Below are positions 15,609 through 22,894 of a DNA stretch of 37,335 nt, piece after piece. Source of the stretch: Sphingopyxis sp. (GTDB lineage Bacteria > Pseudomonadota > Alphaproteobacteria > Sphingomonadales > Sphingomonadaceae); assembly GCA_016463225.1 (NCBI GenBank), contig JAEMRT010000015.1, positions 1-37,335 of the forward strand, written 5' to 3'. Under the pieces are notes generated by a model that did not search any database, had not been told where the DNA came from, and was given only the letters and a program-made list of their open reading frames with translations. Position numbers and translations under genes: made by a program. Every line of letters begins with the position of its first letter. Position 1 is the stretch's first letter.

Positions 15609-16521
15609 AGCCGATCCCCGAATCCCGTTCGTGTCGAGCGAAGTCGAGACACAGGGAGGCCGTGCGCCAACGACGGGCATCTCGACTTCCACCAACGGTG
15701 GAAGTTTATCCCGAGCGCCTGCCAAAGCAGTCGAGGGGCTCGATGCGAACGGTGGCGACAGAAAGCGCGACCGGATCGACGTCGCACCGCGTTTCACCGA
15801 CGCCGACGTCATCCGCCTGAACAACCTGTTCCGCGGGCAGGACGCCGCCGAGGTGGTCGCCAGCGTTATCGGCGCGGGCTTGCTCGGCGACACCGCGATT
15901 GTTTCCAGCTTTGGCGCCGAAAGCGCGGTGCTGCTGCATCTCGTCGCACAGGTCGCCCCCGACATGCCGGTGCTGTTCCTCGACACCGGCAAGCATTTCC
16001 CCGAAACGCTCGCCTATCGTGACACGCTGGCAGCACAGCTCGGGCTCAACATCGTCAACCTGGCCCCCGATGCCGAGGATCTCGCGGCGAAGGATTCGAC
16101 CGAACTGCGCTGGTCCTATGACCCCGACGGCTGCTGCGAAATCCGCAAGGTCAAGCCGCTTGAAAAGGCGATGGCGAACTTCGACGCTTCGATCACTGGG
16201 CGTAAAGGCTTCCAGTCATCAACCCGTCAGGGCCTGCCGCGCTTCGAACTCGACGGCAGCACCGGCCGGCTGAAATTCAACCCGCTCGCCAACTGGACGC
16301 GAGCCGACCTCGACGCCTATTTCGAAACGCACGCCCTGCCGCGGCATCCGCTGGAATCGCAGGGCTATCCGTCGATCGGCTGCTCGCCATGCACGTCAAA
16401 GGTTCAGGCCGGCGAAGATCCGCGCTCGGGCCGCTGGCGCGGCTGGGACAAGACCGAATGCGGCATCCATGAAGCGGTGTCGCCGATCGGTGACGACCCG
16501 GCGAACGATCCGGCGTTCTAA
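15601..16521 (+). CDS. cysH: adenylyl-sulfate/phosphoadenylyl-sulfate reductase with a repeat-encoded N-terminus
   Basis: CysH reduces activated sulfate (APS or PAPS) to sulfite using thioredoxin or glutathione. The catalytic cysteine is Cys287 in TECGIHE. Cys178-Cys179 and Cys261/Cys264 (CSPC) form the CC...CxxC set of the 4Fe-4S enzymes, which points to APS use. The reductase domain starts near residue 65; residues about 8-52 are encoded by a dispersed repeat, making the protein (306 aa) longer than the usual 240-260. The ATG at 15601 overlaps the DUF934 gene by 8 bp, and no start codon is in frame between the repeat and the domain. It is the last gene of the operon. Confidence 0.9.
   Translation: MGKADPRIPFVSSEVETQGGRAPTTGISTSTNGGSLSRAPAKAVEGLDANGGDRKRDRIDVAPRFTDADVIRLNNLFRGQDAAEVVASVIGAGLLGDTAIVSSFGAESAVLLHLVAQVAPDMPVLFLDTGKHFPETLAYRDTLAAQLGLNIVNLAPDAEDLAAKDSTELRWSYDPDGCCEIRKVKPLEKAMANFDASITGRKGFQSSTRQGLPRFELDGSTGRLKFNPLANWTRADLDAYFETHALPRHPLESQGYPSIGCSPCTSKVQAGEDPRSGRWRGWDKTECGIHEAVSPIGDDPANDPAF
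15624..15752. repeat. composite dispersed repeat (family A and relatives) inside the cysH coding region
   Basis: The stretch 15624-15654 carries CCGTTCGTGTCGAGCGAAGT, identical to the family A arm at 32391. It is followed by a degraded opposite arm (GGGCATCTCGACTTCCACC) and a segment ATCCCGAGCGCC...GTCGAGGGGCTCGA that resembles another sphingomonad intergenic repeat. All is read in the cysH frame without a stop, as residues about 8-52. Confidence 0.75.
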
Positions 16522-16934
16522 TCCGATTTCGTCGTCCCGAGCCGTGCCCGGATATTCACTATCGCACTGGTAGCGAAGAAAATCGCTACAAGAGCAAACA
16601 CAGCTCGCAACCAGATCGCTGTGTCTGAACCCAAAGCCAAGGCAACAAACAGCGCCGTAAAAGCTAGCGCCGACACGATAAAACGGCGCGGCATTGCGGC
16701 ACGCAGACGGCGCGATGCCTGAGCGACGTTCCTGCGCGGTACCGTGGCCGGCCGCTGAACGACCTTTCTGGTCCACCGCCAGCGCTCCCAAAAGCCGGCC
16801 ATCGCCAAATAAGCGTCACGCTCTTTCGCCGACACTGGAACACCTAGCGATGACCGGTTCCGATAGAAGAGAAACCCGGCTCCATGCGGCTCGAACGCGG
16901 TGCTCAGGATAGCAATTTCAGTCGTGCGATCCAA
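16518..16934 (-). CDS. small membrane protein, unknown function, TTG start
   Basis: This 138-residue protein has a polar N-terminal half with FLFYRNRSSLGVPVSAKERDAYL, a basic linker, and two hydrophobic segments near 86-103 and 108-126. It may be an inner-membrane protein with a cytoplasmic N-terminal domain. I do not recognise the family. The only well-placed start is a TTG at 16934, 2 bp after the dnaB stop, so it would be co-transcribed with dnaB. Its stop overlaps the cysH stop by 4 bp (convergent). Base composition is less GC-rich than its neighbours. The exact start is uncertain. Confidence 0.55.
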   Translation of the reverse strand: MDRTTEIAILSTAFEPHGAGFLFYRNRSSLGVPVSAKERDAYLAMAGFWERWRWTRKVVQRPATVPRRNVAQASRRLRAAMPRRFIVSALAFTALFVALALGSDTAIWLRAVFALVAIFFATSAIVNIRARLGTTKSD

Positions 16935-16936
16935 AG

Positions 16937-18448
16937 TTACTCATAGTCCGCAAACGCTTGGCTCTCGTCGGCCAGATCGCTGAACTTGGTGGTCTTCGCC
17001 TCGAAGTGCATGCGGATCTTGCCCGTCGAACCGTGTCGTGATTTGGCCACGATCACTTCGGCGAGGCCAAAGACGCGCTCCATCTCGGCCGCCCATTCCT
17101 CGTGCGCCGCGTGGATCTTGACGTCGTCGCCTTCCATCGGACGTTTCGGCTCGCGCGAACCGACATAATAATCCTCGCGAAACACGAACAGCACCATGTC
17201 CGCGTCCTGCTCGATCGAGCCCGATTCGCGTAGATCGGACAGCATAGGCCTTTTGTCTTCGCGCTGTTCGACCGCGCGGCTGAGCTGCGACAGCGCCATC
17301 ACCGGAACATGAAGTTCCTTCGCCAGCGTCTTCAAACCACGCGAAATTTCTGAAATTTCCTGCACGCGATTATCACCGCTCTTCGAGCTGCCCGCCAGCA
17401 ACTGGAGATAATCGACGATGACCAGACCGATCCCGTGTCGCCGCTGCAAGCGCCGCGCGCGCGTCCGCAGCCCCGCGATGGTCAGTGCCGGGGTGTCGTC
17501 GATGAACAGCGGCAGCGTCTGGAGCTGCTGCGCCGCGCGCGACAGTTGCTGGAACTGCTCCTTGCTGATCTTGCCCATGCGCAGCGCCTCGCCCGACACC
17601 CCGGATTGTTCAGCGAGGACGCGCGTCGCGAGCTGGTCGGCCGACATTTCGAGGCTGAAAAAGGCGACCTTGGCGCCCATATTCTTTTCGGGCGGAATCC
17701 CGTCATCCTCGTCGCGGCGCCAGCGTTCGGCAGCGTTATACGCGATGTTGGTGGCGAGCGAAGTCTTGCCCATGCCGGGACGTCCGGCGAGGATCATAAG
17801 GTCCGAATTGTGCATGCCGCCGATCTTGGCATTCATGCTCGAAATGCCGGTGGTGATCCCCGACAGATGGCCGCCCGAATTGAGCGCACGTTCCGCCGCT
17901 TGCAACGCGGTCAGGCTCGCCTGGCTGAAGCTTTTGACCGATCCCATTTCGGCCTCGCCGCCCGCGACGCGGTAGAGCGCGGTTTCGGCCTCTTCGATCT
18001 GCGCCTGCGGGTCGACGCGTTCGCTGGTGTCGAGAGCGTTTTCGACGAGCACCCGCCCGACCCCCGCGAGTTCACGCAGCAAGGCGAGGTCGTAAATCTG
18101 CTTGGCAAAGTCACGCGCGCCGATCAGCCCGGCGCCACTGCCGGTGAGCTGCGCCAGATAACCGACCCCGCCGACCGCCTTCATCGCCTCATCAGCTTCG
18201 AAATAGGGTTTCAGCGTCACCGGCGTCGCGATGCTGTTGCGCTCGATCAGCGCCATCGTCTGCTGGAAAATGCGGCCATGGAGCGGCTCGAAAAAATGAT
18301 CGGGGGCCAGCGCAATGGGCAGATCTTCAACGACTCGGTTGTCGATCAGGATCGCGCCAAGGAACGCGGCCTCTGCCTCAATATTGCGCGGCAATTGGGG
18401 GGCTTCCCCGGCGGTTGCCGAGGGGGCGAGGCGGACAACATCTAACAT
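16937..18448 (-). CDS. dnaB: replicative DNA helicase DnaB
   Basis: DnaB is the hexameric ATP-driven helicase that unwinds DNA at the replication fork. The protein (about 503 residues) has the N-terminal all-helical domain beginning LPRNIEAEAAFLGAIL. The C-terminal RecA-like domain has Walker A GRPGMGKTS (222-230), the segment FFSLEMS, Walker B VIVDYLQLL, and SQLSRAVE with the DLRESGSIEQDAD region. I prefer the ATG at 18448; a GTG at 18469 would add seven residues. It is divergent from the UPF0262 gene. Confidence 0.95.
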   Translation of the reverse strand: MLDVVRLAPSATAGEAPQLPRNIEAEAAFLGAILIDNRVVEDLPIALAPDHFFEPLHGRIFQQTMALIERNSIATPVTLKPYFEADEAMKAVGGVGYLAQLTGSGAGLIGARDFAKQIYDLALLRELAGVGRVLVENALDTSERVDPQAQIEEAETALYRVAGGEAEMGSVKSFSQASLTALQAAERALNSGGHLSGITTGISSMNAKIGGMHNSDLMILAGRPGMGKTSLATNIAYNAAERWRRDEDDGIPPEKNMGAKVAFFSLEMSADQLATRVLAEQSGVSGEALRMGKISKEQFQQLSRAAQQLQTLPLFIDDTPALTIAGLRTRARRLQRRHGIGLVIVDYLQLLAGSSKSGDNRVQEISEISRGLKTLAKELHVPVMALSQLSRAVEQREDKRPMLSDLRESGSIEQDADMVLFVFREDYYVGSREPKRPMEGDDVKIHAAHEEWAAEMERVFGLAEVIVAKSRHGSTGKIRMHFEAKTTKFSDLADESQAFADYE

Positions 18449-18619
18449 CGTCACTTCATGCTCTGTCACTACGCGACGTGCAACCGGCTAGGCTCTGCCA
18501 TTCTGCACGGCCGTGGAGGCATCTGGGGATAACTTCAAAATTCCGTTCGTGTCGGGCGGACAGAGGAAGAGCCTGACCCCCTTGCCCTTCGCCCCGCGCC
18601 AAGTAGAAGCACAGGCAGC

Positions 18620-19117
18620 ATGGCCGACGCAGACCCCTCCAAACAACGCATAATTTCGGTCGAACTCGACGAGGGTTCGATCGTCTGGCGCAATCCCGAC
18701 GTCGAACAGGAACGCCGCGTCGCCATCTTCGACTTGATCGAGGACAATAAATTCGTCCCGCAGCGCGGCCATGCCGACGGCTATGCCGGCCCCTACCGCC
18801 TGCTGCTGCGCGTCGAGGAAGGGCGGCTGATTTTCGAGATCAGCCGCGAGGACGGTTCCCCGCTTGAGGCAATCATCCTCGGCCTTGGCCGGTTCCGCCG
18901 CCCGATCCGCGACTATTTCGCGATTTGCGATTCTTATTATCAGGCGATCAAGACCTCCACCGCGCAACAGATCGAAACCGTCGATATGGCGCGCCGCGGG
19001 CTGCACAACGAAGCCGCCGAGATGCTGATGGACCGGCTCGACGGCAAGATCGCGGTGGATTTCGACACGGCGCGGCGGCTGTTCACGCTGATCTGCGTCC
19101 TGCACATCAAGGGTTGA
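18620..19117 (+). CDS. UPF0262 family protein
   Basis: This 165-residue cytoplasmic protein belongs to UPF0262, a conserved alphaproteobacterial family of unknown function. Typical segments are [17 protein letters not shown] at the N-terminus, [13 protein letters not shown], and the C-terminal [21 protein letters not shown] followed by [18 protein letters not shown]. No catalytic motif is evident. It starts a run of closely spaced genes (GH25-like, cdd), with the next start 3 bp after its stop. Confidence 0.9.
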   Translation: MADADPSKQRIISVELDEGSIVWRNPDVEQERRVAIFDLIEDNKFVPQRGHADGYAGPYRLLLRVEEGRLIFEISREDGSPLEAIILGLGRFRRPIRDYFAICDSYYQAIKTSTAQQIETVDMARRGLHNEAAEMLMDRLDGKIAVDFDTARRLFTLICVLHIKG

Positions 19118-19119
19118 GG

Positions 19120-19875
19120 GTGGCGACAGGGGCCATCAAACGCAAGGCTCCGGTCAGCCCGGGTAGCAATTGGCGCGGCGCCATCGCGCGCCTGCTGCGG
19201 CGCATCGGCGCAGCGATCGTCCTGCTCTTGTTCGCCGCAGGCCTGTCTCTGTGGTGGGCGGCGCGCTGGACCCCCGATCGGGCGATCTATCCGACGCAGG
19301 GGGTGACGGTCGACGCGGGCAATGGCGATGTCCGATGGGGATCGATCAAGGCGGCGGGCGCCGATTTTGCCTATGTCATGGGGACCGACGGCACCCGCGG
19401 CGTCGACGCCAAATTCACCCGCAACATGGTCGCGGCGCGCGAGGCGGGGGTGCAGGCCGGCGCGATCCACCGCTACAGCCTGTGTCAGCTCGCAACCGAT
19501 CAGGCAGCGAATTTCATACGCCACGTCCCGCGCCGCGCCGACGCGCTGCCAGCCGTCGTGTGGCTCGACTATGACGACCGCTGCCCCGACCGGCCAACAC
19601 GCGCGCTGCTGTTGTCCGAACTCGCAACCTTTTTGGCGCAGATCGAGGCGCATATGGGGAAGCGCAGCCTGATCGCCCCCGGCCCGGCCTTTGAAAGCGA
19701 TTATCAGGTGACCAAAGGTATCGCGCGCACGATCTGGCTGCGCCGCGATTTCTTTGAACCGGATTATGCCGCGCACCCCTGGGCGATGTGGCAGGCGAAT
19801 GACTATGTGCGCCTGTCGGGCGCCGATGGCACAGTTGGCTGGAATGTCGTCCGCCCCAAAGGAGACCCGCGATGA
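19120..19875 (+). CDS. GH25 (lysozyme-like) membrane-anchored protein with altered catalytic residues
   Basis: This 251-residue protein starts with a basic segment and one membrane anchor (about 28-48). An extracytoplasmic domain with the fold pattern of glycoside hydrolase family 25 follows: GVTVDAGNGDVRWGSIKAAG, FAYVMGTDGTRGVD, then LPAVVWLDYDDRC and WLRRDFFEPDYAAHPWAMWQ. GH25 muramidases use a conserved N-terminal Asp and a D-x-E pair. Here these positions appear as Thr63, Trp148 and Asp150, so activity is doubtful. The GTG at 19120 follows AAGGG by 6 nt; TTG at 19114 is an alternative. The stop overlaps cdd (ATGA). Confidence 0.75.
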   Translation: MATGAIKRKAPVSPGSNWRGAIARLLRRIGAAIVLLLFAAGLSLWWAARWTPDRAIYPTQGVTVDAGNGDVRWGSIKAAGADFAYVMGTDGTRGVDAKFTRNMVAAREAGVQAGAIHRYSLCQLATDQAANFIRHVPRRADALPAVVWLDYDDRCPDRPTRALLLSELATFLAQIEAHMGKRSLIAPGPAFESDYQVTKGIARTIWLRRDFFEPDYAAHPWAMWQANDYVRLSGADGTVGWNVVRPKGDPR

Positions 19876-20321
19876 CCGAAGCTCGTGACGAACTGATCGC
19901 CGCCGCCCGCGACGCCGCGAGCCGCGCTTATGCGCCCTACTCGGGCTTTCACGTCGGTGCCGCCCTGCTGCTCAATAATGGCGACGTGGTCACCGGGGCC
20001 AATGTAGAGAACGCCAGCTATGGCCTGACTCTCTGCGCCGAGACCGCTGCGGTGGCAAAGATTGCCAATGAGGGGTGGATCGGCGAGCTTGCCGAAGTCG
20101 CGATCGTCGGCGGTCGTCCCGACGGTGATGCACTGCTGGGTAGCGATCCCGTCAACCCGTGCGGCCGCTGCCGCCAGATATTGAACGAAGCGGCCGAGCG
20201 GTCGAAGACGGATATCCTGGTTCATTGCGCGTCGGGCGATGGGACGTCGGTGAAAACCTACAAGCTCAGCGAACTGCTGCCTGCTGCATTCGGGCCAAAG
20301 GATCTCGGTCTGATCGATTGA
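19872..20321 (+). CDS. cdd: cytidine deaminase
   Basis: Cdd hydrolyses cytidine and deoxycytidine to uridine and deoxyuridine in pyrimidine salvage. The 149-residue protein is of the short tetrameric type. Zinc ligands are Cys55 (in TLCAE, with Glu57 as proton shuttle), Cys97 and Cys100 (PCGRC). The N-terminal YAPYSGFHVGAAL and VENASYG are characteristic. It overlaps the GH25-like gene by 4 bp, with GGAG before the start. With dcd next, it gives two pyrimidine deaminases side by side. Confidence 0.95.
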   Translation: MTEARDELIAAARDAASRAYAPYSGFHVGAALLLNNGDVVTGANVENASYGLTLCAETAAVAKIANEGWIGELAEVAIVGGRPDGDALLGSDPVNPCGRCRQILNEAAERSKTDILVHCASGDGTSVKTYKLSELLPAAFGPKDLGLID

Positions 20322-20334
20322 CCCTCCATTGCTG

Positions 20335-20434
20335 GGGCCCCTGCGAAGGCACGGGCCCCTCTCCGGCCGTTGCGTCACGGCGGCGCGGTGGCGAAGGACG
20401 AGACTTGGGGGATGGGCCCCGCCTTCGCAGGGGC
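20335..20434. repeat. dispersed inverted repeat, family C variant
   Basis: The arms GGGCCCCTGCGAAGGC (20335-20358 region) and GCCTTCGCAGGGGC (20413-20434 region) face each other across about 54 bp between cdd and dcd. One base is gained in the left arm. The form resembles the family at 31370 with CTGCGAAGGC in place of CGGCGAAGGC. No gene lies in this 171-bp gap. Confidence 0.65.
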
Positions 20435-20492
20435 ACAAGAATATCCTCGACTGACCGCTTGCGCGAATCTGCGCGCGCCGACAAACAGCGGC

Positions 20493-21047
20493 ATGGCCAT
20501 TCTTTCCGACCGCTGGATTCGCGAAGCCGCCCAAACGCAGGGCATGATCGAACCCTTTGTCGAGGCGCAGCGCCGCGACGGGTGCATCAGCTATGGCCTG
20601 TCCTCCTACGGCTATGACGCGCGCGTCGCGCCCGAGTTCAAGATTTTCACCAACGTCGATTCGACGATCGTCGATCCCAAAGATTTCGACCCGAAAAACT
20701 TCGTCGATCGCGAAACCGACGTCTGCATCATTCCGCCGAACAGCTTTGCCCTCGCCCGCACGGTCGAATATTTCCGTATCCCGCGCGACGTGCTGGTGAT
20801 CTGCCTTGGGAAGTCGACCTATGCGCGCTGCGGCATCATCGTGAACGTCACCCCGCTCGAGCCCGGCTGGGAAGGCCATGTGACGCTGGAATTTTCCAAC
20901 ACCACTCCCCTGCCCGCCAAGATTTACGCCAATGAAGGCGCGTGCCAATTCCTGTTCCTGCAGGGCAACGAGCCGTGCGAGATCAGCTACGCCGACCGCG
21001 CGGGCAAATATATGGGGCAAAAGGGCGTCACGCTGCCCAAGCTCTGA
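20493..21047 (+). CDS. dcd: dCTP deaminase
   Basis: Dcd converts dCTP to dUTP, feeding dTMP synthesis. The 184-residue protein has the usual size and motifs: [13 protein letters not shown] (about 32-44), the nucleotide-binding [25 protein letters not shown], and a C-terminal lid [13 protein letters not shown] that closes over the triphosphate. The ATG at 20493 begins the canonical [13 protein letters not shown]; an upstream extension runs through the dispersed repeat and is rejected. dUTPase activity is not expected, because this is the monofunctional type by length. Confidence 0.95.
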   Translation: MAILSDRWIREAAQTQGMIEPFVEAQRRDGCISYGLSSYGYDARVAPEFKIFTNVDSTIVDPKDFDPKNFVDRETDVCIIPPNSFALARTVEYFRIPRDVLVICLGKSTYARCGIIVNVTPLEPGWEGHVTLEFSNTTPLPAKIYANEGACQFLFLQGNEPCEISYADRAGKYMGQKGVTLPKL

Positions 21048-21132
21048 CGGTTCGACCGGAAAACGGAACCTCCTCCCGCGCCGCGCGTCGTGAAAGCACT
21101 AGCGGCGGGGGCATCGTTTGGAGGACCGACGC

Positions 21133-21648
21133 ATGTCCATGATCGCTGTCTTTATCGGCCGTCTATTTATCTCGCTGATTTTCATCGTGTCGGGGATCAA
21201 CAAGCTGATCCATGTCAACGACACCAATGCGATGATCACCGCCGCGGGGCTCCCCGCTGGCCTCGCCATTCCGACCGGGCTGTTCGAGTTGATCGCAGGC
21301 GTGTGTATCGCGCTCGGTATTGCGGTGCGGCTGTGGTCGATCCTGCTCGCGGGCTTTGTCCTAGCGACGATCCTGTTCTTCCACCGCGAATTCACCGACC
21401 CGATGCAGGCGATGGCGGCGATGAAGAATCTTGCGATCGCGGGCGGCCTGCTCAGCCTGTTCGGCTATGGCCATACCCGTTGGAGCTATGACGCGCTGCG
21501 CCAGCGCCGCCGCGACGAACTCGCCACCCGCGACGCACAGCTCCGCGCCACCGAAGCCGAAGTCCGCGCCGCCCGCGCCGAGGGTCGCGCGGAAGCCGCC
21601 GTTGGTGAGACGGTTGTCGTGGAAAAACGGCCCTTCTGGCGCCGCTGA
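21133..21648 (+). CDS. DoxX family membrane protein
   Basis: This 171-residue inner-membrane protein has four hydrophobic segments (about 4-23, 45-66, 70-86 and 97-113) and the DoxX-like opening GRLFISLIFIVSGINKL. The family includes subunits of quinol oxidases and thiol-redox membrane complexes, and most members are uncharacterised. The C-terminal tail (about 120-160) is a charged helix rich in Arg, Glu and Ala, probably a coiled coil, which is unusual for the family. GGAGG lies 8 nt before the ATG at 21133. The 32-bp palindrome downstream may end its transcript. Confidence 0.85.
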   Translation: MSMIAVFIGRLFISLIFIVSGINKLIHVNDTNAMITAAGLPAGLAIPTGLFELIAGVCIALGIAVRLWSILLAGFVLATILFFHREFTDPMQAMAAMKNLAIAGGLLSLFGYGHTRWSYDALRQRRRDELATRDAQLRATEAEVRAARAEGRAEAAVGETVVVEKRPFWRR

Positions 21649-21682
21649 CGCTTCGCACTTGGCATCGGCGTTAGGCTGCGCT

Positions 21683-21714
21683 AGCCTCCCTTTACGTTTA
21701 CGTAAGGGGAGGCT
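21683..21714 (+). promoter_or_regulatory. 32-bp imperfect palindrome with ACGT-TT-ACGT core, overlapping a ribosome binding site
   Basis: The core TTTACGTTTACGTAAG (21691-21706) has ACGT half-sites 2 bp apart. Symmetry extends to 16-nt arms with only the centre and one T/G pair breaking it. The right arm contains GGGGAGG, the ribosome site of the gene starting at 21718. A second site of the same type is at 31527-31548. The core resembles, from memory, MerR-type (LiuR-like) operators of acyl-CoA catabolism genes. Confidence 0.6.
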
Positions 21715-21717
21715 TTC

Positions 21718-22887
21718 ATGGCCAGCCGGGAATTTGATATCATCGTCTATGGCGCCACCGGGTTCACCGGTCGGCTCGTCGCCGAATATCTGGCGCAGCA
21801 TTATGCGGGCCGCAAGGACGCGCCGAAATGGGCGATGGCAGGGCGCAGCGCCGCCAAGCTGGCCGAGGTACGCGACCTGATCGGCGCGCCCAAAGACACC
21901 CCGCTGGTCGTCGCCGACGCCAGCGATCCCGCGACCCTCGATGCGATGGCGGCGCGCGCCACAGTGATCCTGACCACCGTCGGACCCTATCAGCTTTACG
22001 GCAACGAGCTTGTCGCCGCCTGCGTCAAGGCGGGTACCGCCTATGCCGATTTGTGCGGCGAGCCGGGCTGGATGCGCGAGATGATCGACGAGCACGAAGC
22101 CGCGGCCAAAGCGTCGGGCGCCCGCATCACCTTCAGCTGCGGGTTCGACTCGATCCCCTTCGACCTCGGCGTCCATTTCCTGCAGGCCGAGGCGGTCAGT
22201 CGCCACGGCAAGCCCGCGCCGCGCGTCAAGGGCCGCGTCCGCAAGATGGCGGGCGGCGCGTCGGGCGGCACGATTGCCAGCCTGACCGAGACGTTGAAGG
22301 CCGTCGCCAAAAAGCCCTCGCTGGCCCTGCTGCTCAAATCCTCTTTCGCGCTGACCCCCGGTTTCGAGGGACCGTCGCAGCCGACCGGGCTGTTCCCCGA
22401 ATATGACAGCGCCACCGGCACCTGGACCGCACCGTTCGTCATGGCGCCGATCAATACCAAGAACGTCCATCGCACCAATTTCCTGCTCGGCCACGCGTGG
22501 GGCGCCGATTTGGTCTATGACGAGATGGTGATGACAACGATCGGCGATGCCGGGAAAGCGATGGCCGAAGCGATGGCGAAGGCGAACCCGTTCGGCGAAT
22601 CCAAGCTCAAGCCCGGTGAAGGGCCGAGCAAGGAAGAGCGCGAAAACGGCTTTTACGACATATTGTTCGTCGGCGAATATCCCGATGGCACCACCGTCCG
22701 CGCCAGTGTTCAGGGCGACCGCGATCCCGGCTATGGTTCGACGTCGAAAATGCTGGCGGAAACCGGCATCGCCTTGCTGGCGAACAAGGGCGACGGCGGC
22801 GTATGGACCCCGGGCGCACTGCTCGGCGACGCGCTGATTGCGCGGCTGACCGAGCATGCCGGGCTTACGTTTCAGATCGAGGAATGA
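21718..22887 (+). CDS. saccharopine dehydrogenase-like (trans-acting enoyl reductase type) oxidoreductase
   Basis: This 389-residue NAD(P)-dependent protein has an N-terminal Rossmann fold with IIVYGATGFTGRLVAEYL (8-25) and WAMAGRSAAKL after the second strand. The rest follows the saccharopine dehydrogenase-like pattern found in membrane-lipid and trans-acting enoyl reductases (CGEPGWMREMIDEH, TFSCGFDSIPFDLGV). Lysine metabolism is unlikely; acyl-lipid reduction is the better guess. It is followed 7 bp later by a thioesterase gene, supporting an acyl substrate. GGGGAGG lies before the ATG, inside the palindrome described separately. Confidence 0.82.
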   Translation: MASREFDIIVYGATGFTGRLVAEYLAQHYAGRKDAPKWAMAGRSAAKLAEVRDLIGAPKDTPLVVADASDPATLDAMAARATVILTTVGPYQLYGNELVAACVKAGTAYADLCGEPGWMREMIDEHEAAAKASGARITFSCGFDSIPFDLGVHFLQAEAVSRHGKPAPRVKGRVRKMAGGASGGTIASLTETLKAVAKKPSLALLLKSSFALTPGFEGPSQPTGLFPEYDSATGTWTAPFVMAPINTKNVHRTNFLLGHAWGADLVYDEMVMTTIGDAGKAMAEAMAKANPFGESKLKPGEGPSKEERENGFYDILFVGEYPDGTTVRASVQGDRDPGYGSTSKMLAETGIALLANKGDGGVWTPGALLGDALIARLTEHAGLTFQIEE

Positions 22888-22894
22888 CCGCAAG

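Noticed and set aside
22861-22872. Half of the ACGT-type operator (CTTACGTTTC) before the thioesterase gene
   Set aside because: Only one half-site is present and it lies within the end of the reductase coding sequence.
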